Source: Semisulcospira habei
Taxonomy: Eukaryota > Mollusca > Gastropoda > Semisulcospiridae
DNA length: 64,000 nt
NCBI GenBank assembly: GCA_036245525.1
Contig: BTPG01000005.1
Location: 119,930,417-119,994,416, forward strand
Direction: 5' to 3'
Position numbers and translations under genes: made by a program. Below are positions 30,700 to 40,748 of this stretch, piece by piece. How positions within the stretch are numbered: the first letter of the stretch is position 1; the number at the start of each line of letters is the position of its first letter. The notes under the pieces are model-generated. The model was not told the DNA's origin. It did no database searches and saw only the letters and a program-made list of their open reading frames with translations.

Positions 30700-31284
30700 T
30701 TAACTCTTTCAGCCCCGACGCACCATAGCAAGACGCGGATCGAGCATGATAGTTCTTCTTCTTCCTTGATCGCTTGAAGCGCAATATGCATGATGCAGCC
30801 GTTAGGCACCTTAAAGGTCCTGCATCTCTGTCTTCGGCCAGGGACGTGTGTCGGGGGTCCCTCCCCTAGACCGACTGTCGTTCAGGACTGCTGAGCTCGA
30901 TCTGCCCACCAATGAGTAACAACACATTGGCCCCTCACTTTGTCAGTTAGCCCGCCAGCAGAAGCGGTTTACCAGGGTGTGGCCACTGTTATCCCTAACA
31001 GCTTTCTTGGAGCCAGAAGTGAGAGTTGAGTGCTGGGTGAGGACCAGTGCTCCCGTCCACCCGGGTGGGTGTTGCTGCGAGGTTTACAAAGGTACTACCT
31101 CTCTCCAGACACCCCATACACCCCGCAAGATAGTTTAAGGATGGTGCCAGAAAAGCTTGGTGCCCATAGGCGCCAAGCTATTCTGGCACCACCCTTGAAC
31201 TATCATGCTCGATCTGTCTCTAGAAATATAATACAGTCCTTCAGAGGGCAACTAAATTTGGGGGATTTCAGGCCTGGGTGTTAA
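30700..31284. mobile_element. B2 TTAA element split by a SINE-like insertion
   Basis: The left part starts TTAACTCTTTCAGCCCCGAC and breaks at GAGCATGATAGTT. The right part resumes at GATAGTTTAAGGATGGTGCC, has an intact hairpin core (GGTGCCC-ATAG-GCGCC), AATACAGTCC and CTAAATTTGGGG, and ends in TTAA at 31281. Confidence 0.88.
30748..31135 (-). mobile_element. SINE-like insertion with 7 bp TSD
   Basis: GATAGTT at 30748-30754 and 31129-31135 flanks 374 bp (30755-31128). On the minus strand the insert ends CAAGGAAGAAGAAG, a simple AAG tail, so it is oriented minus. The body (CACCCACCCGGGTGG, GCTGGCGGGCTAACTGAC) shows no coding capacity and no clear Pol III boxes. Confidence 0.75.
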
Positions 31285-31371
31285 TGACAGATTTTTCTAT
31301 CAGTTTTTTGTTTCACAAAAATGCTTCATTCTGAAATTAGATCAGCTAAACATTTTGCAATGCTCTGTCCA

Positions 31372-31479
31372 TTGAGTTGGCTTTATATAGCGAGTGTTTG
31401 AGTTGGCTTTATATAGCGAGTGTTTGAGTTAGCTTTATATAGCGAGTGTTTGAGTTGGCTTTATATAGCGAGTGTTTGA
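31372..31479. repeat. 26 bp tandem repeat, four copies
   Basis: The unit GTTGGCTTTATATAGCGAGT plus GTTTGA is repeated four times with one substitution (GTTAGC in copy 3). Confidence 0.95.
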
Positions 31480-31544
31480 TTTTTAAACAACGTGTACACT
31501 GGAAAAAGGAAGCATCTCGAAGGACAAATAACCACTTAAACTAT

Positions 31545-31698
31545 TTAACCTCATAGCCGGATTTCCAGAATTTCGGTCGATCGTGATAATTCAAGGGTAG
31601 TGTCAGATTAGCTTGGCGCCTAATGACGCCTGCTCATGAAGATTTATGTTTCTTGCAGATGGGTAGCGTTCGCCTTGCCCCGGCAGTTATGGGGTTAA
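31545..31698. mobile_element. Chimeric TTAA element: B1 left half joined to A right half
   Basis: From TTAACCTCATAGCC it runs through GATAATTCAAGGGTAGTG and AGCTTGGCGCC (B1 left arm), then switches to GCTCATGAAGATTTATG and TTCTTGCAGATGG (A right arm). It ends GTTATGGGGTTAA at 31698. The ends still form an inverted repeat. Confidence 0.85.
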
Positions 31699-31866
31699 CT
31701 GATCATTGTCGACCTTTCTCCTGAAGTGTAATGCAGTTCTTAAAAGTCTGTAACTAAAAACAAGGAATTTCGATCCTGGAGCTTTTCGTGTTTAACCTAT
31801 TTAGCCCAGAACTATCATACTCAAATGTATTTCTTGAAATAGTGCATCAGGAAGAAAAAGGGTTAA
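31695..31866. mobile_element. Two further TTAA-bounded B remnants in series
   Basis: 31695-31795 is a B2 right flank (TCTCCTGAAGTGTAATGCAG) between TTAA sites. 31792-31866 starts TTAACCTATTTAGCCC and ends AAAGGGTTAA, a 75 bp element without a hairpin. Confidence 0.75.
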
Positions 31867-32356
31867 AAGCAAACTGTTCCGGAAACTAAAGCATGAGACG
31901 GACCAAACTACAGTAGGTGGCAGGAGTGGTGCAGACCTGGAAACTGGCTTTATGGCCGACTGGAACAAACCCAAGTATCGACAACAGTTGTCAACGCCGT
32001 ATGTCCCACCGGCGGACGCGAAGAGGGGCAAAATTGGACTGAACCACAAAAGTAAAACAAGGGAGGTTGATACTGTAATACTTCGTGTCGCTAAAATCAC
32101 ATATTTCGACCATAGCCTGTGGTTAAAGCACGGGAGGACATGAACACGATTTTATATAAAAACCCGTGTTGACGTGACGCCTACGCTGTGTCCATTTTGC
32201 TGCAAGAAATAAAGGGGAATTTACGTGCGGTGGCCCTTTTTCTTCGTTAGCGCTCAAGACGACATTTTCACCAGATTTTTCCTTGTCTGAGCAGTCGTAC
32301 ATTTAACCCAGAACTACACCCTCGGCCTGATGAACAATTTTTTTTTAAATGTCGTC
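31867..32356. other. Unassigned sequence
   Basis: No gene, hairpin or tail recognised. Confidence 0.4.
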
Positions 32357-32423
32357 AGGAAGAGGCGTAGATTCTCATGAGTCCCTGCGACAGCAGGGAC
32401 TCATGAGAATCTGCGCCTCTTGC
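32357..32423. repeat. Family A hairpin
   Basis: AGGAAGAGGCGTAGATTCTC and GAGAATCTGCGCCTCTTGC. The inner GAGTCCCTGC/GCAGGGACTC is matched in both arms. Confidence 0.9.
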
Positions 32424-32833
32424 AGATGTCGTGGGTTAGAGGAGAGGGCGACGTCTATTCGATCTCAGTTTGCACGCAGGGGGTACGAAAACTTGTGACA
32501 GTCGTGTGTTGAATTATTCATACGTTAAGCATGCACCAAGAAATTCTATTTCTTTTCCTGCGAAACATGCTCGGCTGGAGTGGGTCGACTTTTTCCTGAC
32601 ACCATACGCAGAAGAAAGGCGAACAGTTTTTAACAAACACAAAAACAAAAAGTGCGTGGTTTTTGCTCCAAGCCAAGAGCAAGTGAACAAATGCGTCTTT
32701 TCGCTGACCCTGATACAAAATAACTGAATTAAACGAACAAGGGAAACTAAATGTCTACTATGTAATACAAATTCACTGTGATACAACAGAACCTCAAAAT
32801 CCACACCAAAAGGGGACTGCAAGCGTGTAAAAT
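32424..32833. other. Unassigned sequence
   Basis: Two opposite open frames cross here, without recognisable domains. Confidence 0.4.
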
Positions 32834-32948
32834 ACAGAGAAGAACCCAACGGAGACGGAAGCGCGCATAGAAAAGACTGTTACAGTACAAAAAGTGTTTT
32901 AACTGTCTTTTCTAAGTGTGTTTCTTTCTCCGTCGGGTTCTTCTCTGC
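32834..32948. repeat. Family J hairpin, short copy
   Basis: CAGAGAAGAACCCAACGGAG and TCTCCGTCGGGTTCTTCTCTG match the outer 50 bp of the 13071-13462 palindrome. The long inner arms are absent. Confidence 0.85.
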
Positions 32949-33059
32949 AATGGAACCTGTTTGGAGGAGCCGCCACCGTTTTTGCAAGGAAAGAGTATTG
33001 TTGTAACACAGGTTCTGTCTAAAGAGAAGTCTTGATGGCCCAAAACGTGTCATTATTCA

Positions 33060-33095
33060 CCCTTTGGCTGTCGGTAGCGCTTTTTGTCGCGAAAG
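33060..33095. repeat. Family D left half
   Basis: CCCTTTGGCTGTCGGTAGCG then CTTTTTGTCGCGA. The centre and right arm are missing. Confidence 0.7.
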
Positions 33096-33796
33096 ACCAT
33101 CATATAGATAGCAACAGTCACGAAATTGATGGTTTCTAATGGCAGGTGATCGCGTGAAACAGATTCTGTTATTTAACCCAAAGGATATTAAAGGCTGGGA
33201 GAACACGTGTAAAAGACTACCAACAGACATACGTCTGGTCCGAGACACCATACCTTGATGAAATTTCCCGCAGAACAGAAACAGAGATATATTGTAATAG
33301 TATGGTCTCTCCCACACGCGCATGTGCATCCTGTTCATTCGTCGTCTATTTTCTGGTAACATCATTGATTCTTTCAAACGGAGTCTATAATGTTTCTACA
33401 CAGCCGCTTGGGCGACATTTGGGATAAGAAAAGAGTCAAACCGGTTTACCCATCCTCTGCTGAGAATAATTCAATCCACTCAACTGCTGGGGAGGAGGGG
33501 GGGGGTCTTTGACGTTATATTTACGATTTCAAAAACATAATCTGCGTCCCCTGGCTTTGCACGGGTCAGTCTGAAATTTCCGTCTCTGTGGATGTGAATG
33601 ATCAGAGGTTATCTGAAAATTACCAGCGGGTTTTGTCTGTAATGTTCTCTCGTAAATAAAGAACACGAAAAAAGAAAATAAGATAACAAGGGTGCGGTTC
33701 AAAGAGTGCACGTTCGATCACTAACAAATGATAATGTCACACCAAGTTCCAAGGAGACTGTGATTAGTCCAACACAGGGTCAGGAAAGCCTACTTT
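33096..33796. other. Unassigned sequence
   Basis: About 700 bp without any element I can name. Confidence 0.4.
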
Positions 33797-33853
33797 AGTT
33801 ATGTCCCCCTGACAGCAGCCCTCACCAGAGCCACTGTCAGGGGACTTAACTCA
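33797..33853. repeat. Family O hairpin, copy 1
   Basis: AGTTATGTCCCCCTGACAG and CTGTCAGGGGACTTAACT pair. The loop is CAGCCCTCACCAGAGCCA. Related to 47141-47199. Confidence 0.75.
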
Positions 33854-33994
33854 CGTCCGCTCCCTGGCTCTGTGACGAGACCTAGCGCTTTGCCCCCAAC
33901 TTAAAAAAGTAAAACCCGCGCCAGACAAAACGCATGAGCGCGCAACCCAACTCACACTTTGTACAACCCATAAATCTAGACCATACTGAGCACC

Positions 33995-34080
33995 CCCTCC
34001 CCCTGCACCCCCCTCCCCCCTCCCCCTGCACCCCCCTTCCCCCTGCAGCCCCCTCCCCACCCCCACCCCCACCCTTCCCC
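33995..34080. repeat. C-rich minisatellite
   Basis: CCCCCTCCCCCTGCA units repeated about four times. Confidence 0.85.
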
Positions 34081-34120
34081 ATCTCCTCTCATGGCTAAAG
34101 CACACATAAATTGCGTCAAC

Positions 34121-34303
34121 AAGTCGGTATAGACCCTCACAGACCCCCGCAGATTGTAGGGTCTCATGTCGGTCTATGCCTCTTGCAGACGGGTACTCCA
34201 TCTCTTACGTTTCAAAAACACAAACGTGGACCAGCAAGAGGCATAGATCCTCATGAGCCCCCGCGAACCGCGGGGGCTCAGGATGGATCTATGCCTCTTG
34301 CAG
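34121..34303. repeat. Two consecutive family A hairpins
   Basis: A decayed copy lies at 34121-34195 (AAGTCGGTATAGACCC). A near-consensus copy lies at 34231-34303 (CAGCAAGAGGCATAGATCC with CCCCCGCGAACCGCGGGGG centre). Confidence 0.85.
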
Positions 34304-34504
34304 ATGGGCTTGATGCGCCACAGACTCCGGAAACGTAATCCAATCAGCTATAATTCGGCGGACACCTTCGGGTAATGGATGGGGTGGCTCCCCACTAAGT
34401 GCTGGTACCAGGAATCTATCTCAGTTAACTTTCCGATTTCACGTCCAGAAACAACGTGAACGCATGTCATTGTCTGATCTGATTGATACCTGCATGCGAG
34501 TACT

Positions 34505-34690
34505 ACAGTGAAATTCTGATACAGCAAAATGCCCGGGTATCCATTTTTGTTGTTGTTATAGAGCAGTTTGTTTTAAGCGGAGTAATCTACAAAGAAAAGG
34601 TGCGGTTGAGACCTCTTAGAAAGTGGGATGTTTTACATGTCCTTCGTCAACTAAGTTATGTCCCATATTGTTATAAGCAAAATCGACTAA
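34505..34690 (+). mobile_element. pogo/Tigger-like repeat, copy 1
   Basis: TACAGTGAAATTCTGATACA starts a segment whose GTTGTTATAGAGCAGTTTG, GACCTCTTAGAAAGTG and ATTGTTATAAGCAAA blocks recur in order at 50265-50390. Confidence 0.5.
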
Positions 34691-34708
34691 ATATTCGTCG
34701 CCGGAAGT

Positions 34709-34809
34709 GGATAGATCGTGGATGAACCTAGGGAAGTGCCTGATTACATTGGCGCCTTTTTAGGCGCTAAGGTAATCAGGCGCTTCCCTATGTTCATCCA
34801 CGATCTATC
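34709..34809. mobile_element. B5 hairpin, strongly diverged
   Basis: GATAGATCGTGGATGAAC and GTTCATCCACGATCTATC are matched outer arms. The core is ATTGGCGCC-TTTTTA-GGCGC. Both arms differ from other B copies in the same way. Confidence 0.85.
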
Positions 34810-35157
34810 AATCTTCAGGCGACAACCTATCCAGGCACCGCCTTTGCAGCAATCAAAGTAGTTGAACTGTAGGGCTGAAAGTAATAGTAAAAGAGAGACA
34901 CTGACACCACTTGTCTAGGCCGTTTTCTTTTACTTTTGTGCAGCGACACGCTTAAAACTTACGCCTGTCGGTGACAGCAGTGGTTAGGAGGATCTGTCGA
35001 AAGAAGATTCAAACGGCAAACGTCCTGTGGCTGTAGACATTTAACACCAATCTAGTCTAGCATAATAAGACATAGGAACGTACTGTTTTACTCTACTGAA
35101 AATACGTATAGCTGTCTAGTAATTGCTGTCATTTGGGCGGAAGGGCCAAGACTCAGG
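34810..35157. other. Unassigned sequence
   Basis: No feature recognised. Confidence 0.4.
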
Positions 35158-35373
35158 ACTAACTCATTTTACCCCAGACACACCACAGCAAGATATGGAT
35201 CGACCATGATAGTTCAAGGGTGATGCCAGAATAGCTTGGCGCCTATGGGCGCCTAACTATTCTGGCATCTCCCTTGAACTATCATGGTCGATCTGTGTCC
35301 TGCACTGCAATGCAGTCTTTAGAGGATAACGGCAAAATTTGGGGATTTCGGTGTTGGGGTAGAATGAGTTTTA
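35158..35373. mobile_element. B2 hairpin element
   Basis: It starts CTAACTCATTTTACCCC and ends GGGGTAGAATGAGTTTTAA. The hairpin at 35203-35291 has a GGCGCC-TATG-GGCGCC core. The outer ends TAACTCATT-TACCCC and GGGGTAGAATGAGTT are inverted repeats. Confidence 0.88.
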
Positions 35374-35414
35374 AGCTCACACATGCAACTGACACCTAGA
35401 GAGTCAACACTTCA

Positions 35415-35532
35415 TTCACACTGTTTGCCTCCCTCGATTCGCTACCGCTGATCAAGGAAACAACCAGTGTGTGCCTCTTCAGTTGCAGATGTTTGAGGTG
35501 GCTCATGAAAGTCTATGTGACCCTTGCAGACG
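35415..35532. repeat. Family F hairpin, then family A right half
   Basis: CACACTGTTTGCCTCCCTCG and CAACCAGTGTGTG with most of the right arm deleted. GGTGGCTCATGAAAGTCTAT is an A right arm. Confidence 0.6.
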
Positions 35533-35692
35533 GAAGGGTAGGGTCGGTGTCAGAGGGACTGGCCATGACTTGTGTAAAAACAATTCTGGAGACCGCTGAA
35601 TTATGCACGGAAGACAGGGGTCTGCAGAGACTTGATTCACTTACAGGGACAGCTCACACGACTTGGGTAAACGCCAGTCAACAGTTTGTCGT

Positions 35693-35765
35693 CGACATAA
35701 CACGTCCGAGGCGTGCTGCATCCGGACAAAGTATCCGGATGCAGCACGTCTAGACGTGTTGACAC
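35693..35765. repeat. Family G variant hairpin
   Basis: ACACGTCCGAGGCGTGCTGC and GCAGCACGTCTAGACGTGT, with perfect ATCCGGA-CAAAGTA-TCCGGAT inside. Confidence 0.8.
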
Positions 35766-35774
35766 ATTCAGCCT

Positions 35775-36200
35775 TAAGACACCACAGATGGATTCGAGCC
35801 ATGACAGGTCAAGGGTTGTGCTAGATTTGTTTGGCGCCTGACAAAACAAGTCAACAACTATTTATAGACCTGAAAAGTTCGGGACGTGCTTCCCTCTAAC
35901 ACTTAGCTTTGTGCCGCGTAAATACGTCCACCGCACAGACACCATAGCAGGAAATGGATCAGCCTTGGCAGGTCAGGGTAGTACTATCAGCTTGGCGCTT
36001 GGCAAACCAACAGTTACTTTTGCCGATGCAATCACCTTTAAGACACTTTAGCAGGAGATGGATCAGACTTGACAGGTCAAGGGTATTGCTAGATGAGATT
36101 TGCTTGGAGTTTGGGAAGGTGCCAATCAAAGCTGGCACTGAATATCTTTGACCAAACATGGCTAATCCCTTTCCCACAGACTGGTACTAAGTCTGATACA
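35775..36200. repeat. Three unpaired family B left arms
   Basis: GATGGATTCGAGCCATGACA (35787), AATGGATCAGCCTTGGCAGG (35953) and GATGGATCAGACTTGACAGG (36057) each start a B left arm with GTCAAGGG and TTTGGCGCC remnants. None has a matching right arm. Confidence 0.6.
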
Positions 36201-36363
36201 AAGTCTTATAACAACTTCATCTACAAGGCTGTGTGGAACACACTTTTACATGTTTAGTTACGGTACGTTCGGGTGTAACTGACTCGAGTGCACGATAAGC
36301 CATCGGTGGCAATTAATAATCATTAGCGCGCGCTAGTCATACTGACTGGAAGGACTGTTTATA

Positions 36364-36391
36364 ATACTGGAAGAGAATGCTCTTCCAGTAT
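36364..36391. repeat. Small perfect hairpin
   Basis: ATACTGGAAGAG and CTCTTCCAGTAT around AATG. Confidence 0.7.
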
Positions 36392-36785
36392 CCTACTACT
36401 AAGTGTATCTGCTGTTAAACATCCCGCAGGGTATGTAAAAAAACTGAGGAAGCAGAGTTAGAGAACATTACACATGGGCACAACACACACATCATTAGTC
36501 CCGCCGCAACCGTGACATAGATTATAGAAGGAATAGTTGATGCCGACAGTGACCTAAATAGCCTGCTGGCAGGGGGGGGGGGGGGGAGTGATTGCATTCC
36601 ACAGCAGCAGGTGGCAGGCCAAACTAATGTGCGGGCCTGGAAATAGGGCTAACTACACTGCTGTGTCTATGATGCTAGTGACGTGTTCAGTTTTATATTA
36701 CGATATGTCCTGTGTAATTTGTGTTACTGTGAAATCGTGTTTATTGTCTTTATGCTTAGACCACAATAGTTCAGTACTAAGGCAT

Positions 36786-36787
<2 letters not shown>
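36392..36787. other. Unassigned sequence
   Basis: A G run at 36572-36586 and nothing else recognisable. Confidence 0.4.

Positions 36788-36874
<87 letters not shown>
36788..36874. repeat. (GT)n microsatellite
   Basis: About 43 GT units. Confidence 0.98.
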
Positions 36875-36875
<1 letters not shown>

Positions 36876-36884
36876 ACGTTAGTA

Positions 36885-37010
36885 GCTTAATTATATTTTG
36901 ATTTTGATGTGTTTAATGTTCTTCAGTCCTGTTATGTTGCGCGGCACCGCAAGGATTTCCTAATGTATTGTTACATATGGCAATAAAATTCTATCATCAT
37001 CATCATCATC
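36885..37010 (+). mobile_element. Retroelement 3' end with (ATC)n tail
   Basis: The segment ends GGCAATAAAATTCT followed by ATC repeats (36993-37010). An AATAAA then triplet tail suggests a non-LTR 3' end. The coding part is absent. Confidence 0.45.
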
Positions 37011-38155
37011 CACTCACAAAGCTGAGAAATTCACCATTAGGTGTGAAAGAAATAAACAAAAATATTACTTGCCTGAAGAACAAAGAGTACATAGATGTAA
37101 ATGGGGCTCAACCGTTCCCGTCTCTTCAGCATGTTATGGAACAATGTATAGAAGCTGCTAAGGACTGGATGACAGACAACAAGCTAAAGCTCAATAAAGG
37201 AAAAACAGATGCCATTGTGGTAGGCACTCGCTCCAGGGTGAATGTCTCCCACGATGAGTCCTTGATCGTTTGTGGACAGAACATCCCTCTAAAAAAAAAT
37301 GTGTGAAAAACCTAGGTGTTTACATTGACAATGTTCGATCATGAACGATCATGTGCCTCACCTGTCCCGCTGCTGCTATCTTGAGCTCAGGAGGCTTAGC
37401 TCTGTTAGACAGTACCTTACTGACGATGCCTGTAAGCAAATTGCATGTTCACAGATTTTGTCAAGGCTTGACTACTGTAACTCTGTAATGTCAGGTTTGT
37501 CGAAAGATCTGCTCTACAGGCTCCAGAAGATTCAAAACCACTCAGCAAGACTTGTACTGAAAAAATCGAAGCGTGATCACATCACCCCCTTGCTTAAGCA
37601 GTTACACTGGCTTCCTGTGGGGTTCAGAATTGAATACAAAATTGCTTCCCTTGTTTTTCAGGCCTTTGACAAGACACTCCCGGCATACTTGTCCTCCAGT
37701 CTCCTTGTCTATACACCAGGCAGAGTATTGCGCTCCAGCACTGACGACAGAATATTGACTATCCCCAGAGTGTCCTTAAAAACCTTTGGACAACGGTCCT
37801 TTTCTTTCCAAGCTTCAAAGTGTGGAATGGTCTTCCCCATGATATTCTCCATGCACCATCTTTGGCCTTTTACAGGGCTAGATTGAAAACATATTTTTTT
37901 CAATCTGACCTTTGAAAGGGATTGATGAAACCCACGTTTTCCCATCAAAATGTATATATCTGATCAGGCTCTTGACATGTTGTGTTTATTATTTTAGTAT
38001 TGTGTCAATGTGCATGAATGATTGTGTTTTTGTACGTTGTAAGTACTTTAGTTAGTTAATTTCAATTAGTTAGATTATCTAGATGTAAAGCGCTCTGAGC
38101 CTTTCTTTGTGGGGATATTGCACTATAGAAGAGTTATATATTATTATTATTATTA
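37011..38155 (+). pseudogene. CR1/L2-like non-LTR retrotransposon, 3' part, frameshifted
   Basis: The coding remnant starts in the RT palm: SLQHVMEQCIEAAKDWM and LKLNKGKTDAIVVGTRS (37120-37235) follow a corrupted catalytic Asp-Asp motif (YIDV in place of YADD, near 37090). A slip in the A run at 37291-37299 and another frame change near 37340 lead to DHVPHLSRCCYLELRRLSSV, LSRLDYCNSVMSGLS, LYRLQKIQNHSARLVL and LKQLHWLPV (37341-37620), the standard thumb-to-C-terminal series of CR1/L2-type RTs. A third shift near 37815-37824 moves the frame, after which WNGLPHDIL and RARLKTYFF run to TGA at 37913-37915. The 3' untranslated part carries GTAAAGCGCTCTGAGCC and ends in an ATT tail (38138-38155), both typical of this clade. 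It is 5'-truncated and inactive. Confidence 0.9.
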
Positions 38156-38261
38156 ACCTCGACCACAACCCTTAAAGATGTGCGCACACCCCTACAGCTT
38201 GAACCCTCCATGGCAACATAAATAGATCATATGCAGCTATGTAGCCACACACAAATGTATT

Positions 38262-38356
38262 CTGACGAGCAAAAGAAATGCGACATTTTTAGAATGATCG
38301 GAAACACTATATGTTTCCGATCATTCTAAAAATGTCGCATTTCTTTTGCTCGTCAG
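38262..38356. repeat. Family C perfect hairpin
   Basis: 45 bp arms (38262-38306 and 38312-38356) are exact reverse complements around a CTATA loop. The arm begins CTGACGAGCAAAAGAAATGC, and the flanks read TATT and TATA. Confidence 0.97.
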
Positions 38357-38828
38357 TATAAATAGCCTCCACGTTTTCAGCAAGCTCTAAATGTGCACAT
38401 TAACTCCTGCAGTTACGCCTTGCTCGCCCACTCGAGCCTTGGACCTCGCCAGTTTGTGATTGCTCATGAGGATCGCCACATCTTCCGGACTCGGCGGCTT
38501 CGCTGTCGGAGCGCACAAAACAAATTACATTTATAGCAGAAAAAGCGGGCGGTCTACGACATGTGAACGTACAATGCAAATATGGAACGTTTTCAAACCC
38601 TTTTACCGCAAAACTCTGGGGAGAATGAATCATGTTTTCACTGGCGGAATAGTCGTTAAGTAATTCATTGTTCTGGGGACATCGCGCCATTTGGAAGCGA
38701 CACCCTGTGTGTTGCAGACCTCGAGAGAATTTTCAGAATAACTTTCCTCTTGTTTAAACAGCACCGTCGTAGAACTAAACCTTAATGGCTAACTCCGTCA
38801 AAGGGAAATGGATACAAATTGTAAGATT
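38357..38828. other. Unassigned sequence
   Basis: No element recognised. Confidence 0.4.
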
Positions 38829-38897
38829 AGCAAGAGGCGTAAATCATCATGAGCCTACGCGCATGCGGGGGCTCATGATGATCTATGCCTCTTGCAG
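38829..38897. repeat. Family A hairpin
   Basis: AGCAAGAGGCGTAAATCATC and GATGATCTATGCCTCTTGC. CATCATGAG/CTCATGATG is a change shared by both arms. Confidence 0.9.
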
Positions 38898-39424
38898 ATG
38901 GGTCTCAGTCTCTGAAGGAGTTGTATTTCGTGTGTCCAGTAACCCAACTGTATTTACCGAGCCAAGTACGCCATTCGCGTTCCACAGAAATACACGAAAA
39001 ATCGTCTATTGCAGAATACACAAATACTCCATACATTCTTCGCCTAACATTGACTTCATTTGAAGAAGTGATGCCACCAGGTCTAAATGTATAATCATAT
39101 TCCAGCAAAGACAAATATGTGCTGTATGTTCTGTGGCGACCGAACGCACTGCAAAAAGGATGGATAGCGGTCAAATGACAACGTATGCAAGATTGTAACT
39201 ACGGTAAAACAGTTCTAAAACGTAACCATTGGAACGGTCTAGTGAAAACAACCAGCAGAAAGTCTTAAATACATTTTTAATCATTTTTATTATGAAAAAC
39301 ACATTTCAAAATGTGATGCCAAATATAAAGAATCAGAAAAATCGCAAACCAAACCGGTGAGCCAAGTGCTGGGTATGACAGTCTTGTACTTTATGCTAAG
39401 TATTTCTCGGGGGCGCCCGATTAG
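38898..39424. other. Unassigned sequence
   Basis: About 530 bp without a recognised element. Confidence 0.4.
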
Positions 39425-39520
39425 ATAAGGTAAGATAAGATAGTTTATTGCTATATCTTTTCATGTAAAACATACAATAAAAACACTGGAAATTGTCTTG
39501 ATGTCAGTTACTAAAGACTA
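39425..39520 (-). mobile_element. Retroelement 3' end, minus strand
   Basis: On the minus strand GCAATAAACTATCTTATC continues into TTACCTTATC, a polyadenylation-like signal with a TTATC tail. Confidence 0.4.
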
Positions 39521-39955
39521 GAATAATATTACACCATTATCACACACAGCTAATAATCGCAACATACATAAGGATAAAAACATGACATATGAAACTGTTA
39601 CTACAGCAATTATCACAAAATAGACGATTTGTTTTGGCCATAAAAATAAATGAAGGGGCAGAGAATCTGTTCGTTTGTGCACAGCTAAGTAATATCCCTT
39701 GGTAAGCACTGTGATACAGAAAAAAAATAAGCAATGAACTTTCTTTCATCTGTTGCTCTAGACCAGTACTTTTTTTTTAAGAAAAACAAATATCAGATCA
39801 GTTAACTGTTTAGTGGATTTTAAGCCAGTGCCTTTGGCTGTTTTCAACATGTGAAAGACTTAGGCTTGAAAGATTTTTTTTCATATTGAGTAAGTGCTCA
39901 AAGAAGATGACTTCGCATAGATTAGAATGCAGCTGCTTCTTCGAGAACATAGGAA
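39521..39955. other. Unassigned AT-rich sequence
   Basis: This may be the body of the minus-strand retroelement; no coding match seen. Confidence 0.35.
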
Positions 39956-40047
39956 TTAACCATTTAGCTGTCGGTAGCGTGTTTGGTCGAGGTGATTCCG
40001 ACAGGAATCACCTCGACCGAGCACGCCACCGACAGCCAAAGGGTTAA
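39956..40047. mobile_element. Family D TTAA palindrome, complete (92 bp)
   Basis: TTAA at 39956 and 40044. CTGTCGGTAGCGTG and CACGCCACCGACAG, then TCGAGGTGATTCC and GGAATCACCTCGA. The GAGGTGATT core differs from other D copies (GCGATGATT) in both arms. Confidence 0.92.
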
Positions 40048-40087
40048 AACTTCGAGCGTCTGGAGGTCGATCGAGTCGCTCTCAATC

Positions 40088-40154
40088 CGAAAGAGGCGTA
40101 GATTCTCATGAGTCTGCGGATGAAGGGGCTCATGAGAATCTATGCCTCTTGCAG
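40088..40154. repeat. Family A hairpin
   Basis: AAAGAGGCGTAGATTCTCAT and ATGAGAATCTATGCCTCTT. Loop region GAGTCTGCGGATGAAGGGGC. Confidence 0.88.
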
Positions 40155-40351
40155 GTGGACGGACTTAGCCCAGAAACTTTGAAAGAAATTTGGAAGAAGG
40201 TTGAGTTCGCGGAGGTGTGACTAGGAATCTGTCATATCGATTGAGCGCCGCGGGTAGAATTGCATCCGACCTGGTTAGCCTGCCTCTCGGCAAATTCTAG
40301 TCATTTACATACCCAGCTCGTAACAGATCAGACGAAACCACCCCCTTTTCC

Positions 40352-40680
40352 CGAGAGCATAGATCCTCATGGCCCCTTTCCAGTCGCATGGGCTCATGAT
40401 AAAGGACTATTGATGGCAAGGGCGGTTCTTTGATTAACTCTAGGTTTCCGAGACGTTGCAGGTCGACGACGGTCCAGGCAGCCGAACTGATTCCAACTCG
40501 ACAAAAATTGAAGAAACCCTTCTCTTCTGCTGAAGGCATAGATGGTAATGAGGCCTTGTTGATTCTAAGGGCTCGTGATAATGAAGGCCTACTGATGGCA
40601 AGGATAGTCTTTCCTTAAATCTAGTTTTCTGAGATGTTGCAGGTCAACCGATGCTCCAGCCTAGATTGGATCTCGACAGG
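40352..40680. repeat. Tandem duplication of about 180 bp containing family A arms
   Basis: AGCATAGATCCTCATG ... ATTGATGGCAAGG ... TTCCGAGACGTTGCAGGTC is followed by GGCATAGATGGTAATG ... ACTGATGGCAAGG ... TTCTGAGATGTTGCAGGTC. Both units contain a half-decayed A hairpin. Confidence 0.8.
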
Positions 40681-40748
40681 GCCTGCCATTACCAGAAGGT
40701 TTCTTCAGGGCACCTTAGCCCCTTCCAGTCCCTAACAGATTATTCTGT

